A DNA stretch of 64,000 nucleotides from Chiridota heheva (GCA_020152595.1 JAIGNY010002805.1:45001-109000), one strand, 5' to 3'; positions 48,501 through 55,029 are shown, numbered from the stretch's first letter. The notes: a model not told the origin generated them from the letters alone. Made by a program: numbers and translations.

Positions 48501-50694
48501 GTGGTTTTCTAGCTGTTTGTGCTGTAATTTGGTATTGTGCTCTATTTTGTATGCATTTTTAACTCTTCTCCATTTCTATGTCATGTTTTGTCGTGGGTAA
48601 TGCCTGATGAAAGGTATATTCCAAATGTGTGATGTGTGACAGAGCAGATGGCTCACAATCCTTATGTAATTCTTTAAATTTTGATCAGTAGAAATGATCT
48701 ACATCTATAATTATTATCCTTCAATTGCATTTCTGTATCAAAATGATTTTAAACTTTGTTGTTTGATCAAACTATGTAATCAACAAAGTCAAGTCGTTAC
48801 TTGACAATATTTCCTTTATCTTTCAGGCGGCACAAGAGTTAGAAATGGTGAAGAAAGAACCAGATTACTTCAATCCATACAAACAAGAAAATCAGGTCAG
48901 TATTGTCCTTAATGTTGTTTAAAGCTTAGGATTATAAAGTCTTGGATTACCTTTGCAGACTTCATTGTAGAAAACGCTTAAAAAGTTCAGGTCTAATGTT
49001 GACAGCACAAACAGTTGCTGAGATTTGGCAAGAAAAAGGTTTTTTTTTAATTAAGTGTAAGGTTCCTGGGCAGATCAGATGGGCAAAGCACATTCTCATA
49101 AAGTGAATGTTATAACCCATCTGAATAAACCAACAACAAAAAACTTTCAGTAATTTAGGACCAAGCAATTAATTTTCAAAGAAATGCACAAAAATTGTTT
49201 TAGATTTGCCTTTATGACATCACACTGCATGTACACCGTGAGGTCACTTTTCAACACACTCGAGCAATCTTTGAAATGCAATAACTGCTAAACAGATGAC
49301 TTTTGCACCAAATTTTTTCTCCTCTATCATGTATATGAAACTGAAAATTCATGGGAATATTCCTTTAAGGGAGTAAGATTTATGAATGCTTTCTTCACCA
49401 TTTTGTTTTAAAGAAGTCCTCTTTCATTTATGATGGACTTGCTTGACCACTGAACTAATAATAATCCTAATTCTAAGTTCTTATGTATTGCTTTTCTACC
49501 CACAATGCATCTGAGGGACAGTGAGCGCCATCCACCCATTGTCCACTACTCCCAAAGGCTGGATAAGGAGCAGCTGGTGCAGATGACATACTTTGTCCAC
49601 AATGTCAGGCATATTTGTCTGTAAAGTTGTGGAAAAATCTTCTAGTTGAATCGGTTTAGAGACTGGAAGCTCCGATATCTCAGTCACGTGTTCTACCAAC
49701 TAAGCCACTTGTCTCACAGTTCCTTTACATTGTCAGTTGAATGGTCTTTGAACTGCGTATCAAGTATAGCAGGTCGAGGCAACATTAGTGTCATTGCTTA
49801 AGTATCTCTAATAGTCGTGTTAACCTGATTTAGAGATTATTTTCTCATGTAAGCCATTGACTTGAACCCTCAGCTGAATTTCATTGGGGGAGAGAAGTCA
49901 ATCCCAGGGTGGTGTGTTTGGATCATTCCGTACTTTACCTCCAATCCAATCAACATCTAACTGGTCTCATCTTGTTAAATGGCTAAACATTTTTGGGAAA
50001 TGTCTAGTAAAACTTGTGTAAAGAGATTTTGCATAAATTAATCTTCAAAAATCTGGCTTGCCTCATTATGGTGGCAGGAGGTGTGAACATGTGTAGTATT
50101 GAACATGTGTAGTATTGAACATGTGTAGTATTGAACATGTGTAGTATTGAACATGTGTAGTATTGAACATGTGTAGTATTGAACATGTGTAGTATTGAAC
50201 ATGTGTAGTATTGAACATGTGTAGTATTGAACATGTGTAGTATTGAACATGTGTAGTATTGAACATGTGTAGTATTGAACATGTGTAGTATTGAACATGT
50301 GTAGTATTGAACATGTGTAGTATTGAACATGTGTAGTATTGAACATGTGTAGTATTGAACATGTGTAGTAATTTGTGATTAATATACTTGTAGATGTAGG
50401 AGGTAAAAGATGGAATGATGTCAAGTTATTTTCCACAAGTCAAATTTCAGATATCAGCAAGTTCTTGAGAAATATTTTAATAAATTTGTATTATCAAAAT
50501 GAAGTTTTAAATAACTTTTTTACATTTGCTATGTTTTGTTGTCTTCATCATTTATAAAGTGGTATTCTACTAAAATTTTCTTTTGAAATATTTTTGTCTT
50601 TTCCTTTCTAGACTCCTCCTCCTTCCAAAGAAAAGAAGAAGAAGAGAAGAAGGAAGTGAAAAGAGGTCCAAGAGCTTCCAAATCAGAATTATAA
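18320..50694 (+). CDS. CCDC134: CCDC134 orthologue (whole gene, six coding exons)
   Basis: Join 18320-18518, 28740-28861, 35781-35865, 47593-47774, 48827-48899, 50612-50694; all phases agree and give 247 residues (the human protein is about 229). Residues 1-29 are a signal peptide. Stretches matching the vertebrate protein include LEKYQKLFMEKR, PFPKDEEVKE, ENAALFGDMAL, ISFGRNTGF, AAQELEM, the acidic/basic tail EEEEKKEVKRGPR and the C-terminal KSEL, an ER-retrieval-type end like QSEL in vertebrates. CCDC134 is an ER-resident/secreted protein that in mammals protects the chaperone HSP90B1 (GRP94) from hyperglycosylation and affects ERK signalling; human loss causes osteogenesis imperfecta. That role here is inferred from homology. 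Introns 1-3 are 10.2, 6.9 and 11.7 kb and full of mobile elements. Confidence 0.9.
18519..19240 (+). other. CCDC134 intron 1, first part: nothing recognised
   Basis: No repeat or ORF of note. Confidence 0.4.
19241..19505. repeat. cluster of AGTCAC(N4-5)GTGACT inverted motifs
   Basis: AGTCACATTGGTGACTGACA and AGTCACTCTGGTGACTGACA occur about 110 bp apart, with related halves (GTGAGTCACT, TCAATGAC) between and after them. TGAGTCA, the AP-1 consensus, occurs near 19459. Confidence 0.5.
19832..19990. repeat. 79-bp direct tandem duplication
   Basis: ACGG(C/T)AAAGTTGTGTCT through TACCATTTCTAATCAC occurs at 19832 and 19911 with few differences. Confidence 0.9.
20192..20345 (-). pseudogene. fragment of a transposon-derived protein C-terminus (uncertain)
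   Basis: The - strand reads RRRATDPVWSVNVYQIGRS and PGEPVLYYLQDGPGRGFV, then a TAA in a context (CCT-TAA-GAG) that looks like a mutated Glu codon. The segment resembles the C-terminal end of integrase-bearing transposon proteins I have seen in invertebrates, but I cannot name the family. It is an isolated fragment of about 50 residues. Confidence 0.35.
20346..21450. other. no gene recognised (intron 1)
   Basis: AT-rich. Holds three short near-repeats of GCCCTGTACATTA at 21168-21213 and nothing else supported. Confidence 0.4.
21845..22698 (+). pseudogene. ORF1 of I-clade LINE copy 1
   Basis: After a frameshift near 22040 the 22033-22698 frame shows the CCHC series CHKCQRYGHGKNSC, CGKCGALNHDSTSC and a third C/H group, then SKDCPTWLQEKQI and TYPEARKQF, all usual for ORF1 of I/Jockey elements. 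The upstream frame has the preceding RNA-recognition-like part (PFLIHKALQGLVGILP). The protein binds element RNA in active relatives. Confidence 0.85.
23105..23905 (+). pseudogene. endonuclease domain of I-clade LINE copy 1
   Basis: Reads in several frames: FCLQETF, then FILLGDFNAHKPLWCSNTTT, then ICSPNL and GSDHCPLLIH. These are the APE-type endonuclease blocks (Glu, GDFN, SDH). An internal deletion has removed residues around the QETF region compared with copy 2. Confidence 0.85.
24375..24810 (+). pseudogene. capsid-like relic of a Polinton/virus-like element (tentative)
   Basis: Frame 24362-24628 reads TAGNHVIVKFPKLQHHDVIV, then PGTVRLAFHITL and NIGRNIVGKLEVKLGG. After a stop the same frame goes on with DYQGRS and IRVGAGDK, and a shifted frame gives NRFAIPLDFSLL. 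It resembles a protein family I associate with invertebrate virus-like/transposon capsid genes, seen only as a decayed fragment (one stop, one frameshift, both ends missing). Family assignment is from memory of patterns and is not certain. Confidence 0.45.
24846..25440 (+). pseudogene. CR1 ORF1, SGNH esterase-like
   Basis: Block I reads VLWIGYSLVRYVD: the nucleophile Ser is kept, but the usual Asp of GDS is Tyr. The block III Asn segment reads IGTNYIS, where Tyr replaces Asp. A shifted frame gives VVGLLPRRGS and then RDALHLTRKGARVLARGV, which retains the Asp-x-x-His pair of block V. CR1 ORF1 esterases are thought to act on membranes or lipids during retrotransposition. This copy is inactive: frame breaks occur near 25150 and 25320. 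Confidence 0.85.
25520..26170 (+). pseudogene. CR1 endonuclease domain
   Basis: Frame 25724-26077 shows GGGVLLFVRDSFNCIDRT (start just upstream), VVGVVYRSPNS and FRDFSFPDIDWNLC. In the last block the usual Gly-Asp-Phe-Asn has become Arg-Asp-Phe-Ser, so the active site is lost. The SDHDL-type block is visible near 26160. Confidence 0.85.
26180..27110. mobile_element. unidentified ~0.9-kb insertion inside the CR1
   Basis: CR1 coding similarity stops after the SDH block at about 26180 and resumes at about 27175 (LVLDFKNADF...). The intervening sequence has no LINE similarity and no long + strand ORF. I could not find terminal repeats or a target duplication, so class and exact ends are unknown. 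Confidence 0.45.
27175..28655 (+). pseudogene. CR1 reverse transcriptase region
   Basis: Readable blocks in shifting frames: SRPVWMSRE-like linker (NRPVWMSREV), HPKLFHSYVRSKQKTKE, APGPDGIH, CNYRPVSLTS, QDGFLPKRSCVSNLLEFLDD, YVDLQKAFDKVP (motif A), GVPQGSVLGPCLFLIFIN (motif B), ICKFADDTKLYR (motif C) and GSNLGCVDQERDLGVVITS. About 40 bp at 27601-27640 look like a foreign LINE tail. Confidence 0.9.
28740..28861 (+). CDS. CCDC134: CCDC134 exon 2
   Basis: Acceptor ATCACAG|AT, donor ACT|GTAAGT. Encodes YQKLFMEKRGQHYQAV and the helix YEKTYQMIDLLLDRMRT. An earlier in-phase acceptor at 28713 would add nine residues. 28740 is preferred because the joined sequence LEKYQKLF lines up with LEIYKKMF of the vertebrate protein. 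Confidence 0.88.
28968..30660. mobile_element. DNA-transposon-like element with internal triplication (intron 2)
   Basis: The left end at about 28996 reads AGCTCGACTATTGAAGAATA. The right end near 30617-30640 reads TTTGAATAGTAGAGCATACT, roughly its inverted complement over 14 bp, followed by GTCCTTCTGACAG. Both ends resemble a repeat common in invertebrate genomes. The interior has three tandem units (starts 29121, 29364, 29648) and no transposase. A short GGAATATTCCCATGG block at 28972 is a remnant of the MITE family. Confidence 0.55.
29096..29870. repeat. three ~245-285-bp tandem units rich in ATTTGCAT
   Basis: GTAGAGG(A/G)CAT recurs at 29121, 29364 and 29648, with parallel downstream blocks (TTAGC...TTTGCATA, GTGAAGAGCATTG, CACTTAATGGTGAGG). 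At least four copies of TTATTTGCATA, which contains the POU octamer complement ATTTGCAT, are present. Confidence 0.85.
30690..31115. mobile_element. foldback MITE, GGAATATTCC/TGACATCA family, copy 2
   Basis: Left arm 30714-30855 and right arm 30978-31113 are inverted copies. For example, GCATAAAAATGACTTTTGTA at 30763 faces its complement at about 31040, and TGTATTTCTTTGAAAAT faces ATTTTCAAAGAAATACA. The spacer is about 120 bp and AT-rich. No ORF. Confidence 0.85.
31116..31714. other. no gene recognised (intron 2)
   Basis: No repeat or supported ORF. Confidence 0.4.
31715..31900. repeat. GTTTGTTTGTCTG-type interspersed repeat
   Basis: CACCAACACAGTTGGACGGA, then a (TTTG)n/(TCTG)n microsatellite at 31750-31803, then ATCAAGATATCTTAAGAACT and GGATTTTGATTGAATT. 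This layout recurs in many invertebrate genomes. A relative (CGCCAACGAAGTTGG...) lies at 35941. Confidence 0.5.
32209..32850 (+). pseudogene. endonuclease domain of I-clade LINE copy 2
   Basis: Frame 32209-32559 reads MNIRSLQANSEEIDLLATTF, then IFCLQETLMK and CDGISILVRHDIAHSP. Downstream, SFLVTST is the out-of-frame remainder of the GDFN block. A poly-C run at 32508-32521 marks a frame break. Confidence 0.85.
33950..34530 (+). pseudogene. RNase H and C-terminal region of I-clade LINE copy 2
   Basis: RNase H blocks are readable across frames: IFTAEVKSILLALNF (Glu), AIFSDSKAVLTSLLN (Asp) and WIPSHVGIPGNDRADAAAK (His and Asp). The C-terminal part reads CLRIGHTHLTHSHLL, CNNCHCTLTVHHVLPACP, a CCHC-like cluster. 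The presence of RNase H supports the I clade. Confidence 0.85.
34861..35780. other. no gene recognised (intron 2, 3' end)
   Basis: AT-rich, with a T-rich tract before the acceptor at 35780. Confidence 0.4.
35781..35865 (+). CDS. CCDC134: CCDC134 exon 3
   Basis: Acceptor TTTTGCAAAG|GTT, donor GAAG|GTTTGT, phase 0 in and 1 out. Encodes VVGESRQVLKDKGFEAG and MPFPKDEEVKE, the counterpart of the vertebrate GPFPQDEKLKD segment. Confidence 0.92.
36147..36425 (+). mobile_element. tRNA-derived SINE, copy 2
   Basis: Same family as 8952-9232: TGGTGTAGCGGTTATC box A, GGGTACAAGCC box B (one change from a good box B), CAACTGGTCATCAAAGGCCG core and CGACGACCCCGTCATTG near the 3' end. Located in CCDC134 intron 3. 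Confidence 0.85.
36469..36760. repeat. 146-bp tandem duplication
   Basis: GTTGAATAAT(A/T)GATCTG...AATTAATCTGTACTGAA occurs at 36469 and 36615. Confidence 0.9.
36955..37070. repeat. 18-bp minisatellite
   Basis: About six copies of GAATGGGGGATGGTAGGT. Confidence 0.9.
37150..37320. repeat. GGGACAGG(A/G)TGGGATG minisatellite, left part
   Basis: Variable 20-24-bp units of GTGGGACAGGGTGGGATGGC. The same family in the same orientation resumes at 41219, and in the opposite orientation at 61840. Confidence 0.8.
37323..37432. mobile_element. 110-bp palindromic MITE with TA target duplication
   Basis: GGGTGCTCGTTTGGACGAAA at the left faces TTTCGTCCAAACGCGCACCC at the right, with inverted similarity over about 38 bp (five visible mismatches). 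TA flanks both sides (37321-37322, 37433-37434). A TA duplication fits Tc1/mariner-like mobilisation. Confidence 0.8.
37543..38367. repeat. long inverted repeat, left arm
   Basis: Matches the reverse complement of 40449-41217 almost throughout (for example AAGAAACGTGCTTATTTATT and CAACAAGATGAA.CTCGATAG). The arm is longer than its partner, partly through a 57-nt extra block at 38226-38282. Confidence 0.92.
38178..38384 (+). CDS. small ORF in left arm, unknown function
   Basis: Starts MAHPKIVLDEIKLATD, then a 19-residue block absent from the partner arm, then IVGGGLNVYCAVYMKPFGAA and CHDIVNTD; 68 residues. I do not recognise it. The counterpart on the - strand of the right arm (40581-40417) keeps the same start and frame. 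Could be a duplicated gene exon, part of a foldback element, or chance. Confidence 0.35.
   Translation: MAHPKIVLDEIKLATDLCDFLDQLSYKNVLTYCKYIVGGGLNVYCAVYMKPFGAACHDIVNTDSPHFT
38390..38640 (-). mobile_element. RTE-type LINE 3' fragment
   Basis: Aligns by eye with 55060-55260 (CTTCTCCATGT.(A/G)T.(C/T)TAG(A/G)AC..(A/C)CC and flanks), the - strand C-terminal part of the RTE element there. Too decayed to translate cleanly. Confidence 0.5.
39420..39530. repeat. 37-bp triplication inside the RTE
   Basis: ACTCAATGC(C/T)(A/C)TCAGCAGG...GGAATTTGT three times in a row. 37 is not a multiple of three, so it breaks the frame. Confidence 0.92.
39656..39886 (+). mobile_element. 5'-truncated I-clade LINE tail (231 bp) with 12-bp target duplication
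   Basis: CCTAAGTAACAA occurs at 39644-39655 and 39887-39898. The insert is a pyrimidine-rich 3' UTR ending CTGTCGCGGTGCTGTTAAAC and an ACCAAACCAA tail, like the 3' end of the I-clade LINE at 34860. RTE coding sequence resumes directly after the duplication. Confidence 0.9.
40033..40310 (-). mobile_element. RTE-type RT fragment
   Basis: The - strand reads FNWHGITLTSIPSKVFERVL, then RNEQAGFRRGRSTTEQIF, the early RT blocks of RTE-type LINEs. Both ends are truncated. Orientation is opposite to the RTE piece just upstream. Confidence 0.85.
40417..40581 (-). CDS. small ORF in right arm, partner of 38178-38384
   Basis: 54 residues: MAHPKIVLDAIKLATD, IVGGGFNVFCAVYMKPFGAA, SHDIVNTD, then a unique end YNYENKLVQY running past the arm. 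It lacks the 19-residue block of the left ORF without loss of frame. Function unknown. Confidence 0.35.
   Translation of the reverse strand: MAHPKIVLDAIKLATDIVGGGFNVFCAVYMKPFGAASHDIVNTDYNYENKLVQY
40449..41217. repeat. long inverted repeat, right arm
   Basis: Reverse complement of 37543-38367. The 2.08-kb centre between the arms contains three RTE pieces and one nested I-clade tail. Confidence 0.92.
41219..41690. repeat. GGGACAGGGTGG minisatellite, right part
   Basis: 21-24-bp units such as GGCATGTGGGACAAGGTGGG and GGCGTGGTGTATGGGACAGG, about 18 units. Same family and orientation as 37150-37320. Confidence 0.88.
41691..44090. other. no gene recognised (intron 3)
   Basis: AT-rich with a G-rich run at 42458-42497 (more than a dozen consecutive Gs near 42481, a possible G-quadruplex) and a poly-A run near 43232. 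ORFs of 70-92 codons here show no recognisable protein. Confidence 0.4.
44100..46806. repeat. 42-bp tandem array (about 64 units) in CCDC134 intron 3
   Basis: Unit CCCCTGTGAATAC(A/G)ACCCCT plus GAACATAAAGGTACATCCTG. The length equals 14 codons, so all three - strand frames stay open for long stretches and give repetitive products (YVQGSYSQGDRMYL, FRGRIHRGTGCTFM and SGVVFTGGQDVPLC types). One-base length variants shift the frame between units. A rare variant unit (TGAATAACGA.GCCC(T/G)GTACATA) recurs at about 44945, 45835 and 46435, marking larger duplicated blocks. Confidence 0.97.
46864..46972. mobile_element. piggyBac-like MITE, copy 1
   Basis: TTAA-CCCTTACTCAATCACC at the left and GGTGTAGTAAGGG-TAAA at the right, with the same interior as copy 2 (TTTGGGTGCCCCAT.TTTGG, CATTTTCAAAAAAGTGCTGG). 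Slightly decayed. Confidence 0.75.
47110..47217. mobile_element. piggyBac-like MITE, copy 2 (108 bp)
   Basis: TTAA at both ends (47110-47113, 47214-47217) and perfect 14-bp terminal inverted repeats CCCTTACTCTACCA / TGGTAGAGTAAGGG. A TTAA duplication and termini starting CCC are piggyBac hallmarks. An internal palindrome CAGCGATA-T-TATCGCTG lies at 47130-47146. Non-coding. Confidence 0.85.
47440..47458. repeat. (TA)n microsatellite
   Basis: About nine TA units, followed by a G-rich run. Confidence 0.9.
47593..47774 (+). CDS. CCDC134: CCDC134 exon 4
   Basis: Acceptor CTCTTCACAG|GT, donor CACCTT|GTGAGT. Encodes GISIILENAALFGDMALSLP, a Lys-rich loop, then LKWSISFGRNTGFYDDIHSQ and LLHL. This is the most conserved part of the protein: it corresponds to vertebrate VVENTAFFGDVVLRFP and IRWGISFCNQTGVF. 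The vertebrate Cys in that last block is Gly here. Confidence 0.95.
47775..48826 (+). other. CCDC134 intron 4
   Basis: No repeat or supported ORF; ends in a good pyrimidine tract before CAG at 48826. Confidence 0.5.
48827..48899 (+). CDS. CCDC134: CCDC134 exon 5 (with two overlapping donors)
   Basis: Acceptor ATCTTTCAG|GCG. Encodes AAQELEMVKKEPDYFNPYKQ and ENQV. Donor B (TCA|GTATTG, exon end 48899) leads to the conserved C-terminus. Donor A (CAG|GTCAGT, exon end 48895) is closer to consensus but shifts exon 6 into a frame ending after 15 residues (TPPPSKEKKKKRRRK). Confidence 0.88.
48955..49377 (-). mobile_element. foldback MITE, GGAATATTCC family, copy 3 (intron 5)
   Basis: On the - strand it starts TTAAAGGAATATTCCCATGA and shares ordered blocks with copy 4: TATTGCATTTCAAAGATT, AAAGTGAC, GTGATGTCAT, AGAATGTGCTTTGCCCATCT and CACCTTACACT-like. 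No ORF. Confidence 0.8.
49378..50085. other. no gene recognised (intron 5)
   Basis: Unremarkable sequence. Short ORFs on the - strand show no recognisable protein. Confidence 0.4.
50086..50371. repeat. 16-bp perfect minisatellite (about 18 units) in CCDC134 intron 5
   Basis: GAACATGTGTAGTATT repeated without a single change apart from the ends. Long - strand ORFs (FNTTHVQYYTCSILHM type) are by-products. Confidence 0.98.
50612..50694 (+). CDS. CCDC134: CCDC134 exon 6 (last)
   Basis: Acceptor CCTTTCTAG|AC. In the donor-B frame it reads SSSFQRKEEEEKKEVKRGPR then ASKSEL and TAA at 50692-50694, closely parallel to the vertebrate end (KGPRISRSQSEL). In the donor-A frame it stops at 50657-50659. 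No AATAAA is seen in the next 250 bp. Confidence 0.9.
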
Positions 50695-50944
50695 CAAACT
50701 ATCAAATTTTTCCAAACATCAAATTTGGATGTTTTTAAGGCAATTGTGTTTCATATTTTTGTAAAAATTCAATGAAATTGTTTTAAATTTTATATGGTAC
50801 TTGAATGCAATAATCCTGCCTTGTTGTGAAGCCTTGTGAAAAATTTGACATTGTGATTGTATATAACGGAAGTGTTTATGATGCTGCAAGAGACTTCAGA
50901 ATACCAAGTCAAGTAATTGATATGGAAGGGATTTGGATCCATAG
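50695..50944 (+). other. CCDC134 3' UTR/downstream
   Basis: AT-rich. A canonical poly-A signal is not visible before the next tandem array. Confidence 0.4.
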
Positions 50945-52245
50945 TCAGTTTGGATACATAGTCAGAGATTGAATACCATTGTCTGAATTTAAATACCATA
51001 GTCACAGTTTGGATACCATAGTCACAGTTTGGATACCATAGTTATAGTTTAGATACCATAGTCACAGTTTGGATACCATAGTCAGAGTTTGAATACCATC
51101 GTCTGAGTTTGAATACCATAGTCACAGTTTGGATACCATAGTTATAGTTTGGATACCATAGTTATAGTTTGGATACCATAGTCAGAGTTTGGATACCATA
51201 GTCAGAGTTTGGATACCATAGTCAGAGTTTGAATACCATAGTCACAGTTTGGATACCATAGTTATAGTTTGGATACCATAGTTATAGTTTGGATCAGTCA
51301 GAGTTTGGATTAGTCAGAGTTTGGATACCATAGTCAGAGTTTGGATACCATCGTCATAGTTTGGATACCATAGTCAAAGTTTGGATACCATAGTCAAAGT
51401 TTGGATACCATAGTCATAGTTTGTAAACCATAATCATAGTTTGGATACCATAAGATACCATAAGTCAAATTTTGGATACCATAGTCAGAGTTTGGATACC
51501 ACAGTCAAAGTTTGGATACCATAGTCAAAGTTTGGATATGATATTCAGAGTTTGGATACCATAGTGAAAGTTTGGAATACCATAGTAGTTTGGATACCAT
51601 TGTCAAAGTTTGGATGGATTGTCAGAGTTTTGGATTACCATAGTTTGATACCATTGTCAAAGTTTAGATACCATAGTCAAGGATGCATTGAATACCAGTT
51701 TGGATAGTTTGGATACCATAGTCAAGAGTTTGGATACCATTGTCAGAGTTTGGATGGCATTGTCAGAGTTTGGATGGCATTGTCAGAGTTTGGGCACCAT
51801 TGTCAGAGTTTGGATGGCATTGTCAGAGTTTGGATACCATTGTCAGAGTTTGGATGGCATTGTCAGAGTTTGGGCACCATTGTCAGAGTTTAGATACAAT
51901 AGTCAAGTTTTAGATGCAATATTCAAGGTTTGGATACCATAGTCAAGGTTTGGATACCATAGTCAAGGTTTGGATACCATAGTCAAGGTTTGGATACCAT
52001 AGTCAAGGTTTGGATACCATAGTCAAGGTTTGGATACCATAGTCAAGGTTTGGATACCATAGTCAAGGTTTGGATACCATAGTCAAGGTTTGGATACCAT
52101 AGTCAAGGTTTGGATACCATAGTTAAGGTTTGGATACCATAGTCAAGGTTTGGATTTAGGTTTGGATACCATAGTCAAGGTTTGGATACCATAGTTAAGG
52201 TTTGGATACCATAGTCAAGGTTTAGATACCATAGTCATGAGTTTC
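50945..52245. repeat. 20-bp minisatellite (about 63 units)
   Basis: Unit AGTCAGAGTTTGGATACCAT in the left, diverged part. A homogeneous block of AGTCAAGGTTTGGATACCAT lies at about 51935-52235. Begins about 250 bp after the CCDC134 stop. Confidence 0.97.
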
Positions 52246-52810
52246 AATACCCTAGTCAGAGTTTGGGAAACCAGAGAAAAATTTGAAATTTCTAGGGATG
52301 TGACCGTTTACCTATTATCATGTACACAATCGAAAACAATGTTTACAAAATTGATGCATCGTTTACACAGAAAAATCACCCAGAAAGTGCCCTTTTCAAT
52401 TTCCCACAATACTTTGCACTCACAAGTCAAAATCAATAATATTCACACTCACAAACAACTCTAATCAATCAATGATATTGCAATTCAAAGTTAGGTTAAT
52501 GCACGATCAAAAAGGATTTAAACTTCCTTTAAAATGTTAAGGTAAAATTTGTATTAATATTTCACTTAGATTCACCAAATTTAGTGCTATTGAATGGGCC
52601 CAGGCTGGCCTAATTAACAATACTACACAATGTATTGTTTAATCTGCATTAGGCCAACACCTGTTTTCACAAGCTGTAAAACTAATTAAGAAATAAATAA
52701 ACAAGAGCTGTGATTGTTATGTTCACTACAATAAATGAAAAGATTACCTGACGAGTCAAATAAATTGTGCAAATAAGATAAAATAGATTGCAAAATAAAC
52801 AAACAAAACT
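52246..52810. other. no gene recognised
   Basis: AT-rich spacer between two arrays. Confidence 0.4.
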
Positions 52811-53512
52811 GTTCCAAGTTGCTTCTATTTCAGCATGCTTCGCACAGGTTGCTCCCATTCCAAGTTGCTTCTATTTCAGCATGCTTCACACAGGTTGCTC
52901 CTATTCCAAGTTGCATCTATTTCAGCATGCTTCACACAGGTTGCTCCCATTCAAGTTGCTTCTATTTCAGCATGCTTCACACAGGTTGCTCCTATTCCAA
53001 GTTGCTTCTATTTCAGCTTGCTTCACACAGGTTGCTCCCATTCCAAGTTGCTCCATTTGATTCCAATTGCATCTATTTCAGCATGCTTCACACAGGTTGC
53101 TATTCCAAGTTGCTTCTATTTCAGCATTCACACAGGCTGCTCCCATTCCAAGTTTCTATTTCAGCAGCAGGTTGCTCCCATTCCAAGTTGCTTCTATTTC
53201 AGCATGCTTCACACAGGTTGCTCCCATTCCAAGTTGCTTCTATTTCAGCATGCTTCGCACAGGTTGCTCCCATTCCAAGTTGCTTCTATTTCAGCATGCT
53301 TCGCACAGGTTACTCCCATTCGAAATTGCTTCTATTTCAGCATGCTTCGCACAGGTTACTCCCATTCCAGGTTGCTTCTATTTCAGCATGCTTCACACAG
53401 GTTGCTCCTATTCCAAGTTGCTTCTATTTCAGCATGCTTCACACAGGTTGCTCCTATTCCAAGTTGCATCTATTTCAGCATGCTTCACACAGGTTGCTCC
53501 CATTTTCCAAGA
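52811..53512. repeat. 46-bp minisatellite (about 16 units)
   Basis: Unit TTCCAAGTTGCTTCTATTTC plus AGCATGCTTC(A/G)CACAGGTTGCTCC.AT, with a few shortened units at 53100-53170. Open in all three + strand frames. Confidence 0.97.
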
Positions 53513-55029
53513 GATTTATAGATCGGATTTATTTTTTTCTAATTGATGGGGTACTTTGGAAATGTGTACGGCAAGGATCAGGATATTTAAAAAAAAAGAA
53601 AATGCTTGTAAGACAAATTACTTGCCGATAGTTTATTGCTGCATCTGTTCAATGCACGTTTGAACCATGGATCATTATTTTTGGCAACTTTTTTCTGCCT
53701 AACAGGTAATTTGAAGATCAATATAGGACCCTTCTCGAGTTTTGTGACATTCCTTACTCAATTTTGAGCTGGCCATCGTGATGGTTTTGTTGTTGTTATT
53801 GTAGGGATAGAACAATTTTGACGTGTGATCGTGTACATGATAAACCATCAAAAAAATGTATTGTTTATCGTTTACTGAATTCAATGAAAACGCACATCCC
53901 TAGAAAATTACTAATTAACAGTTTTTATACTAAAATTTACTTGAAGAGTATCAAAAGTAGCATGTGGAATACCAGCATAACCAGGATCAGCATTTGCAGT
54001 AATGGACTTGTCTGTGATAGCAAACATCTATAAAAATAGAAGATTAGAAATGAGAGATAGACTAGCATTTATGATGATTAATACAGTATTATGTAACTCG
54101 TTTAAGTTGTAAAGTACATTTTGGTACACAAAAATGGTATCCACATGAAATTGTGTTCCTTTGATTGCATTAGTGCTTTCCATAATATGCAAATAGTATG
54201 GGTGTGGTTTAAAAACCACTTCAACCAACATCATATGATATTGGGCGAACTTAAAAATGTACTCTACATTATCATGGTTATAGCTACACCCCCACTGTAT
54301 CTTACAGGATATTATAGTTAGTCTTCTTTATTATGCAAATTCATTGTGCTCATAGTATCAAGATTTTTCTGTGTGTGAATTTCAGAAATTTGTACAAAGC
54401 AGTCAAAACTATTTATCAAAATAGTTTTTTAAACTTTGATGAAATTTATGAATGAATATTTGTTATAGATATGTCCTGTATTACATTTGTTAGTTTGAGT
54501 GATTATGGCTTATTGACTTGGACCTCCGAGGGAGGAGAGTGCAGCCAAAGACATTCAGGAAGGAAAGAGGGCAAATTGTGACCAGTAAATCCAGCTGCTT
54601 ATTCACCTTCAGCATTCTGCGCTGAAAAGTGGGTCCTGCAGCATAAGAGCATAATCTCATGACTTCAACTGAAAAGCAGTGTATGGCTCCATTCTACAAT
54701 CTTGGACACTACTGTTGGAATTCAACATCATAAAGAGCTAAATATTTAGTTGCATAAATCTTGATTATTTCCTTCCTCAATTTTTAAATCCTCACTCCCT
54801 TCTCCAATATTAGATTTTCATGTGTTTTAACCTAATTTGGAAAAACCAAAATGATTAACATTGAATGGGTTCAGAGAGGAGTTAAGATAATGGTAAGGCA
54901 CATTTGGGAAGTCAACAAAGTTATGCAAATGTCCTAAAAATGATCAAATACAGATTGAAGAACCACTAAGATATAAAAAAAAAAAACTTATCATTTATGA
55001 TGCATGAATATTTGATGATAAATAGAAAA
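53513..55029. other. no gene recognised
   Basis: AT-rich. Several ORFs of 60-70 codons without recognisable content. Confidence 0.4.

Noticed and set aside
50004-50436. Open frames FNTTHVQYYTCSILHM
   Set aside because: By-products of the 16-bp array.
52788-53631. Open frames of up to 270 codons on the + strand
   Set aside because: By-products of the 46-bp array, open in three frames.
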